NCBI GenBank assembly: GCA_905234075.1
Contig: CAJOGI010000001.1
Span: forward strand, 248,001 to 312,000
Length of the DNA stretch: 64,000 nt
Direction of reading: 5' to 3'
DNA from: an uncultured Synergistales bacterium
GTDB lineage: Bacteria > Synergistota > Synergistia > Synergistales > Aminobacteriaceae
Positions 35,577 to 44,666 of this stretch are shown here, in pieces; position 1 is the stretch's first letter, and each line of letters starts with the position of its first letter. The notes beneath the pieces were generated by a model that did no database searches, was not told the DNA's origin, and saw only the letters and a program-made list of their open reading frames with translations. Position numbers and translations under genes: made by a program.

Positions 35577-38500
35577 TTATCGGCCTACTAAGCCCATGCC
35601 GTTAATTATTGTGTTCAACATTTCGTCCATAGTTGTTATGTAGCGCGACATTGCACCGAATGCGCGGTTTAATATGACCATGTCCATTAATTCTTCATCG
35701 AGATTAACTCCGCTGACGGCCTGACGCTGGCTGTCAATTTGCTCGCTGACCGTTGCCTGCGTCGTGTACATGAGTTTTGCGTGCCCTGCCTCTGTACCTA
35801 TTTGAGCGAGCATAGCATCATAAATTCCGCTGATTGTCATAGTGCCGTGTTCAAGAATTTTATTAAAATTTAAGTCATTCATTCTCGAAGCGTTAGTGCC
35901 GTCGCCTGAACCGCCGCTCACGCCTTTAAGCGCAAGACCGTTTTCATCTTTCAAGCCCATAGCTGCGCCGATTAATGAGGGATCATCGACAACTTTGTCA
36001 TTAACTTTTAACTTTTCAGAAGCTCCCGACTGAGAGCCTAGCGCATTAAAAAACGCAACGCCTGTCGAAGTTATATCGCTTGCAACGCCGTAGCCGGAAT
36101 ACTGCAAAGCATTTATATGCTTCACAAGCCCGTATGCAAGCTCATCAAGTTCTGATTTTAAGTTCGGTATCATTTCGTCGCGAGCTTCCTCAAGTGCCTT
36201 AATTGACCCCTCTTGAATATGATGCCTGACCGTTATTACCGTGCTGCCGGCACCTTTCAAATTAAGCCACATTCCTTCGCTGACTTCGCTAAGTTCCGAA
36301 GCACTGTAGCGGCTTCGTGTATCGCCAGTAAGCGCGGGGATTCTTCTAGCCATGTTAAATTTATTATCAGACGAGAGATAACGAACGCCGTTTAAGCTGA
36401 ATGAAGCGTCCTCTGCGATCCCTGTGTCGGGAATGTAAGCAATTTCTCTGAAACTTACAAGATTTTCGTCATCGTCGTTTTTAAGTTCAGAAATTATCTG
36501 CTGATTTCTTGTAAGTCCAAGACGGCGCAAGACCTGCATATTTCCGTCCTCAGAGCCCATTAAAGTAATGCGCTGTGCCTCTCCGGCAACGTTTGCTGAA
36601 ATTTCTAAATAGCCTTTGTCAACTGAAGCATGTACCCATTGTTCAGGCTCTGTAAGGCCAAATTCAGCCTGATATTTTTCGTTGATTTTATTTCTGATTG
36701 TTACTAAGCTGTCAGAGCTTTCAACGTCAATCGTAATGACGGGATTTTTATTTACAATTCCTAAGCGTTCGGCTAAATTACCCTCGACATCTGAAATTGA
36801 AATTAAATGATTGTCCTTGCTCTCAACGTAAAACTGCGTCAAAGCTCCCGTTGATGATTTTCCGGTCGTTACGTTCAGACCGATTAACGCAGGATTGTCC
36901 GCTCTGTCGGCGTTTGAAAAAGTTTTCATCATAAAGTCCGTTAAATCTTTTACCGTGAGGGTTTCTCCTGCGGCCGCGCTCATTCCTAAGTCAGAGCTTA
37001 AAACCCATTTCCCCGTTGAGCTGTTCCAAGTTGCCGTAAAGTCAACCTGATCTCCTGCAACTCCCACTCTGAAAGTATGCTTCTCGCCTGCCGTGCCTTT
37101 CGCAAGAATATCGCCCTCAGCAAGATTTTTCGCTTTGTTCTCTCTAAAAACTTCGGACGTTACGCGAGTTCCCTGCGTGCCTACCTGTATTCTAAACGAG
37201 CCTGAAATATTCAGCGCGTCCGTTATTTCAGCAGGCTCCGCCCTCATTGTTACGCCCGGCAATTCGCGCTTGATCTTCGTCAATACGCCCAACATGCCCG
37301 TATAGTCAGTAATTTCTAAGGAATTTTCAGCAGTCGATGTAAAAACAAGAGAGTTATTGCTTATATTAGCCTCAAGCGCAACATCGCCGTCCGAAGCTGC
37401 GTCATTAATGAAGTTTTGTAATTCTTCAAGCGTCAAATTTTCGCCGTTGGTGTGATGATAAATTATATTGCCCTTTGAGTCTGTATCGTAATAAATCGGT
37501 TCTCCGTTAAGTTCAGCCCGTAACGTCCAGCCATTGACGCGGTTATTATCATTATTGATGTATTCAGCTCTGTCAATTTTTATTGTCAATACTGACGGAA
37601 CATCGTTCTCATCAAGAACTCTGAACGATAATTTATATGGTATATCGGCTGATGAAGAATCTAAAACAAAATTCCCTTCAGTCGAGACTGTTGTGCCCGA
37701 CGATACAAGGCCCAGCGTTTCAAGCATAGAAGCATCGCTGCTGCTCGTAATCGTGATAGTTTCTCCGTTGTTGCTGTCCGCGCTGATTGTCAGATAGCCT
37801 CTGTCCGTCGAAGCAGTGAAATCAGACTTTTTAAGCACAGTATTAGACGCGGCCTGATTGTTGATTTTATCCCTAATTGTCGCAAGAGTATCCGTGCTGG
37901 CAACAGTAATTGAAATTGTCTGGTCTCCATACTGAATATCAAAACTGCCGGATAAATTTAATGCTGTTTTTTCCGGGTCCTTGACTTTTGCTACGTCTCC
38001 TAAAATTCCGTCTGTGTCAGTTAATGCAATCGAAGAATTTACGCTAAGCGGACTGTTTAACTTGAACTTCATCAAATTATTTTCAGTGTCAGCCGTCGCC
38101 GTAAAGTTTGCGCCGTTGCTGTTGATAAAGTTAGCTAAATCTTCTATTGTTAAATTTTCTTCTCCTACCAATGTTGACGTGGTGCCGTCGCTAAGCTGCC
38201 AGTATTTTTTTTCTGTCAGAGTTCCAAGCAAATTGCTTGGGTCGCTTATAGAAATCATTGAGGTTGACGCATCTATCGGACTGTCAGTTACTTTGAAGGT
38301 CATTGTATTTGAAGAAGTATCGACTGTCGCTGAAAAACCTGCGTTTAATCCGTTCAGAAAACTTGCAAGCGAGCTTATATCTAAATTTGTAGAATTAACT
38401 GTCGTCGTGTTTGTGCCGTCAGTTAATTCCCAGCCGTTGGCCACTCTTTGTATCGTGATTGTAGACGTGCCGCTATTCGTTGTGAAAGTGAGCGTGTACG

Positions 38501-39755
38501 GCCCGTCACCTGAATACCTGTCGAGGATATTTGAGTTGTCAATGCCCGTTACAGTGTTCTTTATTCTTGCGGTCTGAATTTCAACAGGTTGTGTTTTTGT
38601 AATACCTATATTAAGAGGAGGTAAAGCTGTGCCGTTGCTGTCCGTAATTGCAAAAGAAAGCGAATGAGGCCCGGTATCATCTTTATCAAGAATAATTCCG
38701 TCCCCCAATTTTGATGTCTGAAGCTCAACAGGGGGCAAAAGTCCGACGTTAGCTCCGCCGACAGTGATTTTTGTATCAAATTCAGATGTTACTGCGGCTG
38801 TAACTTCCAAGCAGTGAGCATTGCCGCCGCCTGCGGTCCATTCCACGCCGTTAGCGACTCTGTCAACCGTTAATTGATACGTTCCTTCCGGGCCTGCTGC
38901 TAGAGCCTCAGCTACGTTTATATCGTCAACTATATCAAATTCATTTTCAGCGACTTGGACATCGTAATAAACCTGATTGTCCCACATGAAAGCATGTGCT
39001 TTCAGCTCTCTGACGTGAACACCCTGCACAAGCACGCGGCCGTTTACGGACAGGAAAAATTCGCCCTTAACTCCGTCTCTCTCAAGAGGCTCATTGTATT
39101 CAATGTCCATCATCTTAGAGAGCTTATCCAAAATTAAATCTCTTTTATCATATAAATCGTTAGCGTTTTGGTCTAAGGCTTCAGCTTTAGTAATTTCTTT
39201 GTTCAGAGCAGCTAAATCATACAGCATCTGGTTAGCTTCGGCGACGGACTGTTGAACCTGCATATTTATGGATTCGTTATAAGTATTAAAATTATAAATT
39301 AAATTAGATAACATTCCGCCGATCGAGTTAGCTGACTCGACAAGAGCTGTCCTTGCGCTTGTATCTTCAGGGGATTTCTGCAGCGTCTGCATATTAGTAA
39401 AAAATGTATCCATAGCAGAACGTAAGCCCGTAGACTGTGGCTCTGCTATATAATTCTGAATAGAGTCATATAAATCGTTAATCTTTTCCCAATATCCTAA
39501 AGTCGCTTGATTATCTCTAAATTGAAAATCCAAGAACTCATCGCGGATACGCTCAATAGTGCTTGCATACATGCCCTGACCGAGCTGTCCGACGTGTGCA
39601 ATATCTTCGGGCGTAACAGTCGAAAAAATTACACGCTGACGGGAATATCCCTCAGTGTTCATGTTGGATATGTTGTGCCCGACGGTTTGCATTCCCAGCC
39701 TAAAGGCATTTAACGCGGATTTCCCCATTTCGAGACCGCCGAAAGTGCTGCTCAT
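35577..39755 (-). CDS. flgK: Flagellar hook-associated protein 1 (FlgK), greatly enlarged
   Basis: A 1392-residue hook-filament junction protein. The N-terminus is a classic FlgK D0/D1 domain: GLEMGKSALNAFRLGMQTVG, HNISNMNTEGYSRQRVIF, then QNYIAEPQSTGLRSAMDTFF. The C-terminus is also typical: MMTTQ-like (MYTTQATVSEQIDSQRQAVS), GVNLDEELMDMVILNRAFGA and YITTMDEMLNTIINGMGLVG. About 900 residues between (roughly 290-1180) are repeated beta modules with recurrent DTLATIRDKIN, FSATVDTSSN and 'LTIEDLANFIN'-like segments, each similar to flagellin hook motifs. Usual FlgK is about 550 residues. It follows flgN by six bases, and AGGGGG precedes the start. Confidence 0.93.
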   Translation of the reverse strand: MSSTFGGLEMGKSALNAFRLGMQTVGHNISNMNTEGYSRQRVIFSTVTPEDIAHVGQLGQGMYASTIERIRDEFLDFQFRDNQATLGYWEKINDLYDSIQNYIAEPQSTGLRSAMDTFFTNMQTLQKSPEDTSARTALVESANSIGGMLSNLIYNFNTYNESINMQVQQSVAEANQMLYDLAALNKEITKAEALDQNANDLYDKRDLILDKLSKMMDIEYNEPLERDGVKGEFFLSVNGRVLVQGVHVRELKAHAFMWDNQVYYDVQVAENEFDIVDDINVAEALAAGPEGTYQLTVDRVANGVEWTAGGGNAHCLEVTAAVTSEFDTKITVGGANVGLLPPVELQTSKLGDGIILDKDDTGPHSLSFAITDSNGTALPPLNIGITKTQPVEIQTARIKNTVTGIDNSNILDRYSGDGPYTLTFTTNSGTSTITIQRVANGWELTDGTNTTTVNSTNLDISSLASFLNGLNAGFSATVDTSSNTMTFKVTDSPIDASTSMISISDPSNLLGTLTEKKYWQLSDGTTSTLVGEENLTIEDLANFINSNGANFTATADTENNLMKFKLNSPLSVNSSIALTDTDGILGDVAKVKDPEKTALNLSGSFDIQYGDQTISITVASTDTLATIRDKINNQAASNTVLKKSDFTASTDRGYLTISADSNNGETITITSSSDASMLETLGLVSSGTTVSTEGNFVLDSSSADIPYKLSFRVLDENDVPSVLTIKIDRAEYINNDNNRVNGWTLRAELNGEPIYYDTDSKGNIIYHHTNGENLTLEELQNFINDAASDGDVALEANISNNSLVFTSTAENSLEITDYTGMLGVLTKIKRELPGVTMRAEPAEITDALNISGSFRIQVGTQGTRVTSEVFRENKAKNLAEGDILAKGTAGEKHTFRVGVAGDQVDFTATWNSSTGKWVLSSDLGMSAAAGETLTVKDLTDFMMKTFSNADRADNPALIGLNVTTGKSSTGALTQFYVESKDNHLISISDVEGNLAERLGIVNKNPVITIDVESSDSLVTIRNKINEKYQAEFGLTEPEQWVHASVDKGYLEISANVAGEAQRITLMGSEDGNMQVLRRLGLTRNQQIISELKNDDDENLVSFREIAYIPDTGIAEDASFSLNGVRYLSSDNKFNMARRIPALTGDTRSRYSASELSEVSEGMWLNLKGAGSTVITVRHHIQEGSIKALEEARDEMIPNLKSELDELAYGLVKHINALQYSGYGVASDITSTGVAFFNALGSQSGASEKLKVNDKVVDDPSLIGAAMGLKDENGLALKGVSGGSGDGTNASRMNDLNFNKILEHGTMTISGIYDAMLAQIGTEAGHAKLMYTTQATVSEQIDSQRQAVSGVNLDEELMDMVILNRAFGAMSRYITTMDEMLNTIINGMGLVGR

Positions 39756-39761
39756 TTTTAT

Positions 39762-40217
39762 TTACCCCCTGAAATCAGCCGAACCAGACTGCGAAATAGT
39801 ATCCCCGTTAAGTCTGCGCCATTCCGAAAGCAGCATTGAAGTATATTTTTCGTTCTGGTCTATAAGGCCGTTTAATATCATTATTTCTGACTTTAATAAA
39901 AAAACGGACTGCGACAGCCTATCAGCAGCCCTGTTAAATTCATCGCGCTCATCATCTTGCATAACTGACGCAAGCGAACTGGCTCTTGGCTCACACGAAA
40001 ACTTAGCGGCTAATTTTTTTGCTAAATCGTCGCGTATATTTTCGTGGGTCTGGACTTCAAAAGAAATATCCCTAGACTCGTCCATCAGGGAATTTATCGC
40101 TTCGGTATCGCGTTCAGCCATAGCATCACGCTGTTCGCGCATTACGTCAATCAAATCATCTATACAGTCGGCCTCGTCAAGAACCGCGCTGATTAATTTC
40201 TCGACTTCAGCTCGCAT
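39762..40217 (-). CDS. flgN: FlgN-like flagellar export chaperone
   Basis: A 151-residue, all-helical, acidic cytoplasmic protein. Its pattern fits FlgN chaperones that hold FlgK and FlgL before export (EKLISAVLDEADCIDDLIDV, MREQRDAMAERDTEAINSLM, then a C-terminal helix with IMILNGLIDQNEKYTSML). Sequence identity in this family is low, so the call rests on length, helicity and position between flgM and flgK. AGGAA precedes the ATG. Confidence 0.8.
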   Translation of the reverse strand: MRAEVEKLISAVLDEADCIDDLIDVMREQRDAMAERDTEAINSLMDESRDISFEVQTHENIRDDLAKKLAAKFSCEPRASSLASVMQDDERDEFNRAADRLSQSVFLLKSEIMILNGLIDQNEKYTSMLLSEWRRLNGDTISQSGSADFRG

Positions 40218-40231
40218 TTTTTAATTTATTC

Positions 40232-40525
40232 CTACTCTGCCGCAACGTCTAACATTCCGGCCATTATCAAAGCACCAGCCAGCTTATCCAGCGGGGGATT
40301 GTATTTTCCCGATTCAACCTGCGCCTTAAAATTTGCCACAACATCTTCACGAACATCGGGAATATTTTTTATCTCGGCGTTGACTTTCGCAAGCAAAGTC
40401 CCGAATGAGCTGAAATTCGCGTTGTCCGACTCAGCCGCTGAGTTTCCGTTGTATGACACATTTCGCCTTGATTTTTTACCGTTCAGGGCATCGAGGTTAT
40501 ACTGCCCTGATATTCTGCCAATCAT
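40232..40525 (-). CDS. flgM: Anti-sigma-28 factor FlgM
   Basis: A 97-residue protein that holds the flagellar sigma factor FliA inactive until the hook is complete. The start is the ATG at 40523-40525, with GGAGGAG eight bases upstream; the longer open frame to 40594 would begin upstream of that ribosome site. The C-terminal half shows the FlgM pattern VREDVVANFKAQVESGKYNP followed by LDKLAGALIMAGML. The N-terminal half is polar and disordered, as expected. It heads flgM-flgN-flgK and is preceded by a sigma-28-like promoter. Confidence 0.88.
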   Translation of the reverse strand: MIGRISGQYNLDALNGKKSRRNVSYNGNSAAESDNANFSSFGTLLAKVNAEIKNIPDVREDVVANFKAQVESGKYNPPLDKLAGALIMAGMLDVAAE

Positions 40526-40593
40526 TTTTACGCTCCTCCTTCTGATAAAGATTTTTACAAAGTCTTTTTGCTGACTTTCTCGTTTTATATTCA

Positions 40594-40620
40594 ATATCGG
40601 AACGAAGTTGAGAGACTTTA
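40594..40620 (-). promoter_or_regulatory. Sigma-28 (FliA) promoter of the flgM operon
   Basis: On the minus strand TAAA (40620-40617), a 15-base spacer and TCCGATAT (40601-40594) match the FliA consensus TAAA-N15-GCCGATAA at ten of twelve positions with exact spacing. It lies about 70 bases upstream of the flgM start and just past the stop of the upstream gene. Confidence 0.7.
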
Positions 40621-40633
40621 ATTTTTTCGCGGC

Positions 40634-42586
40634 TTATCGTTCAAACATATCGGGATATAGTGGGATCCACGCTCTTGACTGAATTAACCCGGCATCTAAG
40701 AACATTGCAAGCATTGAGCGTCCCGGATAACCTGACGAAGATAATTCCTGAGGCAGAGGAATTTGAATTTGTAAATGCGTCATCTTTACCGGCAGGCTTA
40801 TCGTATTCGCCATTGAATATATCGTTCTGCCTCCTGTGAACGCGCTTGCACGTTTTAGCGACAGCGAAGGCACATCACGCGCATATATATCAAGTTCAAG
40901 GCCGTTCAGCACGCAGAATTTTAAGAGCATCAATAAATCATCTATCCTCATTGGTATTGAAGCGTCAACGATTATATTTGTCAGTGTGTCCTTGTGGAGG
41001 AGCCAGAAAGAAGATAAGACTGAATTAATATCAAGTCCTGAGGTAACCTGCGCCGGTCTGACGTTTAGCGGAAAAGCCTGACCGCGCGGCATCGGCCCGT
41101 GAATTAGAAGAGCATCAAAATTTTTCGGTTTCTGCCATATTACATTACAGCGCATATTTCGCTCGTTCCAAACTGATTGAGCTATAATTCTTGTGTTATG
41201 TGAATAATTCACGAACGGCGTTATTAACGTAGCATCAAGTATAAAGCTCTCGTTGTTTTCTGTATTAGTTGCCATGACGGGGTTATAAATGCTTAAAAAG
41301 CCCGGCACGTCTTCGCGTGAAGGAATCATAACGGCCTTAAAAATTCTTGATGCCCCGATGTCCATCCAGTTTATGTCGCCATAAGCAGAATGAAAGAATG
41401 ACCATATATTTTTCAAACCTGAATATAACGGCCCTGAATGTCTGTTCGCATATGTGCGCGTGCCGAAGTCTATCGTGAAGTCAAAAATATCTCCGTCTTC
41501 CGTCAAGACAAATAAATTTCCAAACGAAGTCCAGATTAAATCTCGCGGCTTTGATATTCCTCGAATGTCAAAATATTCATGGCTTACAGCATTTAATAAA
41601 TAAATTCTGTCGTTTGCCCTGTCGGCAATGGCAAGCCAATCCGCGTAGCCCTCAACAGCAACGGGCTCGAATAATAAATCTCCGACTCCAAGCGGCGGCT
41701 CCCATGTCCTTACACTTAGCCCCGAAGGCGTAATTACATAAAAAGCTATATTTCTGTCGGCAGGGTCCGCGACGGCAAAAAAATTTTCTGCAAGAATTTC
41801 AGCGTCAGCCACGACCATAGACGGCAAAGTCGCAATATATTCTGAATAATCGGCCGAAGTTAATTTTGCGTCAGCGTCAGCGTCAAGATTTTTGAGCAAG
41901 TATAAATCTCCGTTGCTGGTAAAAACTCTGAAAGTTCCGTCTCCAAGCGGCAAAGCTATCACCGGCGAAGGAACATCGATCTCGCGTATTGAGCCTCCGA
42001 TGCCGAAAGATCCTGCTACTAAATTTTTAGAAGGGTTACGGACATATAATTTATCTCCAAATGTGTCTGGTATGCTGACTATTTCGCCAAGCGTGCTGAT
42101 TTTTCCAAGCCCCTTTATGCTAAACGGACGTGTATATCCCGTATCCCATTCAGTCTGTACTGTGGTCTCTGCCGAACGCCAGCTGACGGGGAGAGGCACG
42201 GTGTCTAATACAGCTCTCAAAACTCTGTCCTGTTCTTCAAAATAATTTCTTATGCGCGGTGCGGAGTCGTCCATCGGTCTGACTTCGAGATAACTTTTAA
42301 TGGCTGACATTGCGCCTTCGGTGTCGCCCATGCGGCTGAGATTTAACGAGCTCAGCAAATAATAATCTACCATGTAGGTATTTTCGTTTATAGCGTGATC
42401 GAGATACAGTTGAGCCTCTCTGTAATCGCGGCGCATAAAATGAACATAGGCGTTATTAAAAAATCTTTCTGCTTCGTCAAGGTTTGCTCGCGGAATTTCA
42501 GCGGCATTTATTTCTGTTAGGAGTAATGGGTCAGGCGTTAAGAATGAAAAAATAAAAAATATGAAAAGCAATAAATATTTTCTCAT
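40634..42586 (-). CDS. Secreted TPR and beta-propeller-like protein, function unknown
   Basis: A 650-residue protein with a signal sequence (MRKYLLLFIFFIFSFLTPDP, cleavage near INAA). Residues 35-110 hold two to three TPR units (AERFFNNAYVHFMRRDYREA, YLLSSLNLSRMGDTEGAMSA). Residues about 150-430 are beta-rich with repeated strands in propeller style (DGTFRVFTSNGDLYLLKN, WLAIADRANDRIYLLNA, FGNLFVLTEDGDIFDFT). The last 180 residues form another domain (GLDINSVLSSFWLLHK, LELDIYARDVPSL). It lies directly upstream of flgM on the same strand, but no flagellar role is shown. AGGAG is present before the ATG. Confidence 0.75.
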   Translation of the reverse strand: MRKYLLLFIFFIFSFLTPDPLLLTEINAAEIPRANLDEAERFFNNAYVHFMRRDYREAQLYLDHAINENTYMVDYYLLSSLNLSRMGDTEGAMSAIKSYLEVRPMDDSAPRIRNYFEEQDRVLRAVLDTVPLPVSWRSAETTVQTEWDTGYTRPFSIKGLGKISTLGEIVSIPDTFGDKLYVRNPSKNLVAGSFGIGGSIREIDVPSPVIALPLGDGTFRVFTSNGDLYLLKNLDADADAKLTSADYSEYIATLPSMVVADAEILAENFFAVADPADRNIAFYVITPSGLSVRTWEPPLGVGDLLFEPVAVEGYADWLAIADRANDRIYLLNAVSHEYFDIRGISKPRDLIWTSFGNLFVLTEDGDIFDFTIDFGTRTYANRHSGPLYSGLKNIWSFFHSAYGDINWMDIGASRIFKAVMIPSREDVPGFLSIYNPVMATNTENNESFILDATLITPFVNYSHNTRIIAQSVWNERNMRCNVIWQKPKNFDALLIHGPMPRGQAFPLNVRPAQVTSGLDINSVLSSFWLLHKDTLTNIIVDASIPMRIDDLLMLLKFCVLNGLELDIYARDVPSLSLKRASAFTGGRTIYSMANTISLPVKMTHLQIQIPLPQELSSSGYPGRSMLAMFLDAGLIQSRAWIPLYPDMFER

Positions 42587-42627
42587 GAAGATTTTTTCTC
42601 CTTTTATGAAATTTTTTTTAATGTTTA

Positions 42628-43350
42628 TTAAATTCCCGGCTTGGCCTCATTTTCTTTTGAAACGTCCTTTGGTGCGGCCTCGTCAGATACGAGTTTTCCG
42701 TCTCGAAATCTTAAAACCCTTTCGCTCCACGTGGCTATATCCGGCTCGTGAGTTACTAAAATGATCGTAGTGCCCTCGTTGTGAAGGGCTGTAAAAATCT
42801 GCATAATTTCGACACTGGTTTTTGTGTCTAATGCGCCGGTCGGTTCATCGGCCATCAAAATCGGAGCTTTGCCTACAATGGCGCGGGCTATTGCAACTCT
42901 CTGCTGCTGTCCTCCGCTCATTTGAACGGGCCTTTTATGAATTTGACTGGCAAGCCCGACGCTTTCAAGAGCCTCTTCGGCCATTTTTTTTCGTTTTGAC
43001 GAAGGCACTCCGCGATACATTAAGGGCATCTCAACATTTTCGAGAGCGTCAGCCTTTTGTAAAAGATTATATCCCTGAAAGACAAAGCCTATTTCATGAT
43101 TGCGAATGTCAGCGAGCTTGGCCTTGCTCTGTCCCTTTATGCTCAAGCCGTCAAGAATATATTTTCCAGAAGTCAAAACGTCAAGGCAGCCTAAAATATT
43201 CATCATCGTGGACTTGCCCGAACCTGACGGCCCCATTATGCAGACAAATTCGCCTTTATTAATCGAGCATGTAACATCATCAAGGGCACGGAGTTCCACA
43301 TCGCCGGTCTTATAAATTTTAACGAGGTTTTCAACTTCAATTATTGCCAT
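42628..43350 (-). CDS. MacB/LolD-type ABC transporter ATP-binding protein
   Basis: A 240-residue ATPase of the MacB/LolD group. Walker A GPSGSGKST, signature MSGGQQQRVAIARAIVG, Walker B ILMADEPTGALDT and switch TIILVTHEPDIATW are complete. The insert LRALDDVTCSINKGEFVCIM is typical of the group. Its start overlaps the tolC gene by 14 bases. It should pair with the permease at 44667-45890 for export or lipoprotein-type extrusion. Confidence 0.93.
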   Translation of the reverse strand: MAIIEVENLVKIYKTGDVELRALDDVTCSINKGEFVCIMGPSGSGKSTMMNILGCLDVLTSGKYILDGLSIKGQSKAKLADIRNHEIGFVFQGYNLLQKADALENVEMPLMYRGVPSSKRKKMAEEALESVGLASQIHKRPVQMSGGQQQRVAIARAIVGKAPILMADEPTGALDTKTSVEIMQIFTALHNEGTTIILVTHEPDIATWSERVLRFRDGKLVSDEAAPKDVSKENEAKPGI

Positions 43351-44650
43351 AATTATTAACTCCTAACTCTTCCGGTAAATGCCCCATAGCTTGATCTAAA
43401 TTAGTTCGTGCAATTTGAGCATCATAGAGAGCCTGATAAAAAGTATAGCGTGAACTTGCAAGAGTTGATACCGCGTCGCTGACTTCGAGGGGGTCGCCGA
43501 CACCAACTTCGTAACGGCCGCGTGCAAGCGTTAAATTTTCTTCGGCGTATTGAACGCTAAGCTCTGAAGATTTTGCGCGCTCTATTGCATTCGTAAGAGT
43601 CAGAGCCGCGCTTCTCAAGTCATGAGCGATTGTCTGGCGCAGGCTTTCTTCATCGGCCAAGTCCTGATCTAACTGCGCCCGGGCTGCTTCGATCTTTGCC
43701 GCAGTCAAACCGCCGTCCTCAACAGGAACATTAACACTTACTCCGACAGTATAGTCCGTCGTCGTCGGGGAGCCTTCGCTCTTGCCCCAGTCAGTGCCGA
43801 TTGAGCCTGTGATTGTCGGAGAATTTCCGCGAGCCGCAGCTTTTATTTCAAGTTCGCGCTGTTTCAAGGTGTGAAGAATTTTTCTATAGTCCGCTCTGTC
43901 ATTCATGGCTGTCTCTAAAATTTTTGAGATCTCTCCGGCGGATTTCGGCAGGAGCAGACTTGTCGAGAGCATTAAATCTAAAATTTCATAATCGCTCACG
44001 CCCATAGCGACTTTCAAACTTTCCTGCGACGTTAAAATATCGTTCTCGGCTTTCAATAAAGATACACGGGCCGTCGCGGCATCGGCTTCAGCCTTCGTAA
44101 CGTTAATAAAAGGACTGTTGCCGACCTCGTAAAGTCCTTTAGCCGTGATTAAATGTTCCTCAAGATTTTTTAATTTTTCGCGTTCAACGTCGCGGTTAAG
44201 AATTTTTAATACTAAATCGTAATATGCTTTTTTTGCTTCGGCGGCGACGTTTATTTGAGTTTGTCTTTCGCTCTCAAGAACACCGCTGAGGCTTTCCATA
44301 TTTATCTCGCGGTTTAATCTGTTCACGCCGGTATCGTAGAGAGTTTTTGTCGCGTTTATTCCGAACATCTGAGACGCTGAGCGGCTGTCCCAAGTTTTAT
44401 AATCTCCGGCAAAATTTGTCCGGCTCGTCAAATTAACTTTAACCCTGTTTGAAGATTTCGTCTGCTCAAGAGCAGCACGGGAGGCACGGACCGCGCCCTT
44501 TGATTTTTTCAATGACGGGTGATTTGTCAGCGCGATATTCAGGCATTCTTCGAGTGAGAGCCCGGGAACATCGCTGCTTGTAATTTTTTCGGCAGCAAAC
44601 GAAGACGACGAGCAAAATATTATTAACACAATTATAAAAATTTTTTTCAT
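43337..44650 (-). CDS. TolC-family outer membrane efflux protein
   Basis: A 437-residue protein with signal peptide MKKIFIIVLIIFCSSSSFAA. It has the two-fold OEP repeat: LSLEECLNIALTNHPSLKKS and ARYTLARGRYEVG-type segments (ENLTLARGRYEVGVGDPLEV), long helical coiled coils, and FGINATKTLYDTGVNRLNRE. It forms the outer membrane channel for the flanking ABC permease and ATPase. The C-terminal tail PEELGVNNYGNN includes the translation of a heptad repeat. Another repeat supplies the ribosome site at its 5' end. Confidence 0.93.
   Translation of the reverse strand: MKKIFIIVLIIFCSSSSFAAEKITSSDVPGLSLEECLNIALTNHPSLKKSKGAVRASRAALEQTKSSNRVKVNLTSRTNFAGDYKTWDSRSASQMFGINATKTLYDTGVNRLNREINMESLSGVLESERQTQINVAAEAKKAYYDLVLKILNRDVEREKLKNLEEHLITAKGLYEVGNSPFINVTKAEADAATARVSLLKAENDILTSQESLKVAMGVSDYEILDLMLSTSLLLPKSAGEISKILETAMNDRADYRKILHTLKQRELEIKAAARGNSPTITGSIGTDWGKSEGSPTTTDYTVGVSVNVPVEDGGLTAAKIEAARAQLDQDLADEESLRQTIAHDLRSAALTLTNAIERAKSSELSVQYAEENLTLARGRYEVGVGDPLEVSDAVSTLASSRYTFYQALYDAQIARTNLDQAMGHLPEELGVNNYGNN
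43357..43371 (-). repeat. Heptad repeat at the tolC end / ATPase ribosome site
   Basis: On the minus strand AGAGTTAGGAGTTAATAATT precedes the ATPase ATG. It encodes EELGVNN at the TolC C-terminus and gives AGGAG at nine bases from the ATPase start. Confidence 0.7.
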
Positions 44651-44651
44651 T

Positions 44652-44665
44652 TCTAACTCCTAACT
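44652..44665 (-). repeat. Heptad repeat forming the tolC ribosome site
   Basis: On the minus strand AGTTAGGAGTTAGAA ends directly at the tolC ATG, putting AGGAG six bases from the start. Two units of the dispersed family lie just after the permease stop. Confidence 0.75.
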
Positions 44666-44666
44666 G

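Noticed and set aside
37981-38577. 198-codon open frame antisense to flgK
   Set aside because: Shadow of the repetitive flgK coding sequence; no ribosome site, and low-complexity serine/valine composition.
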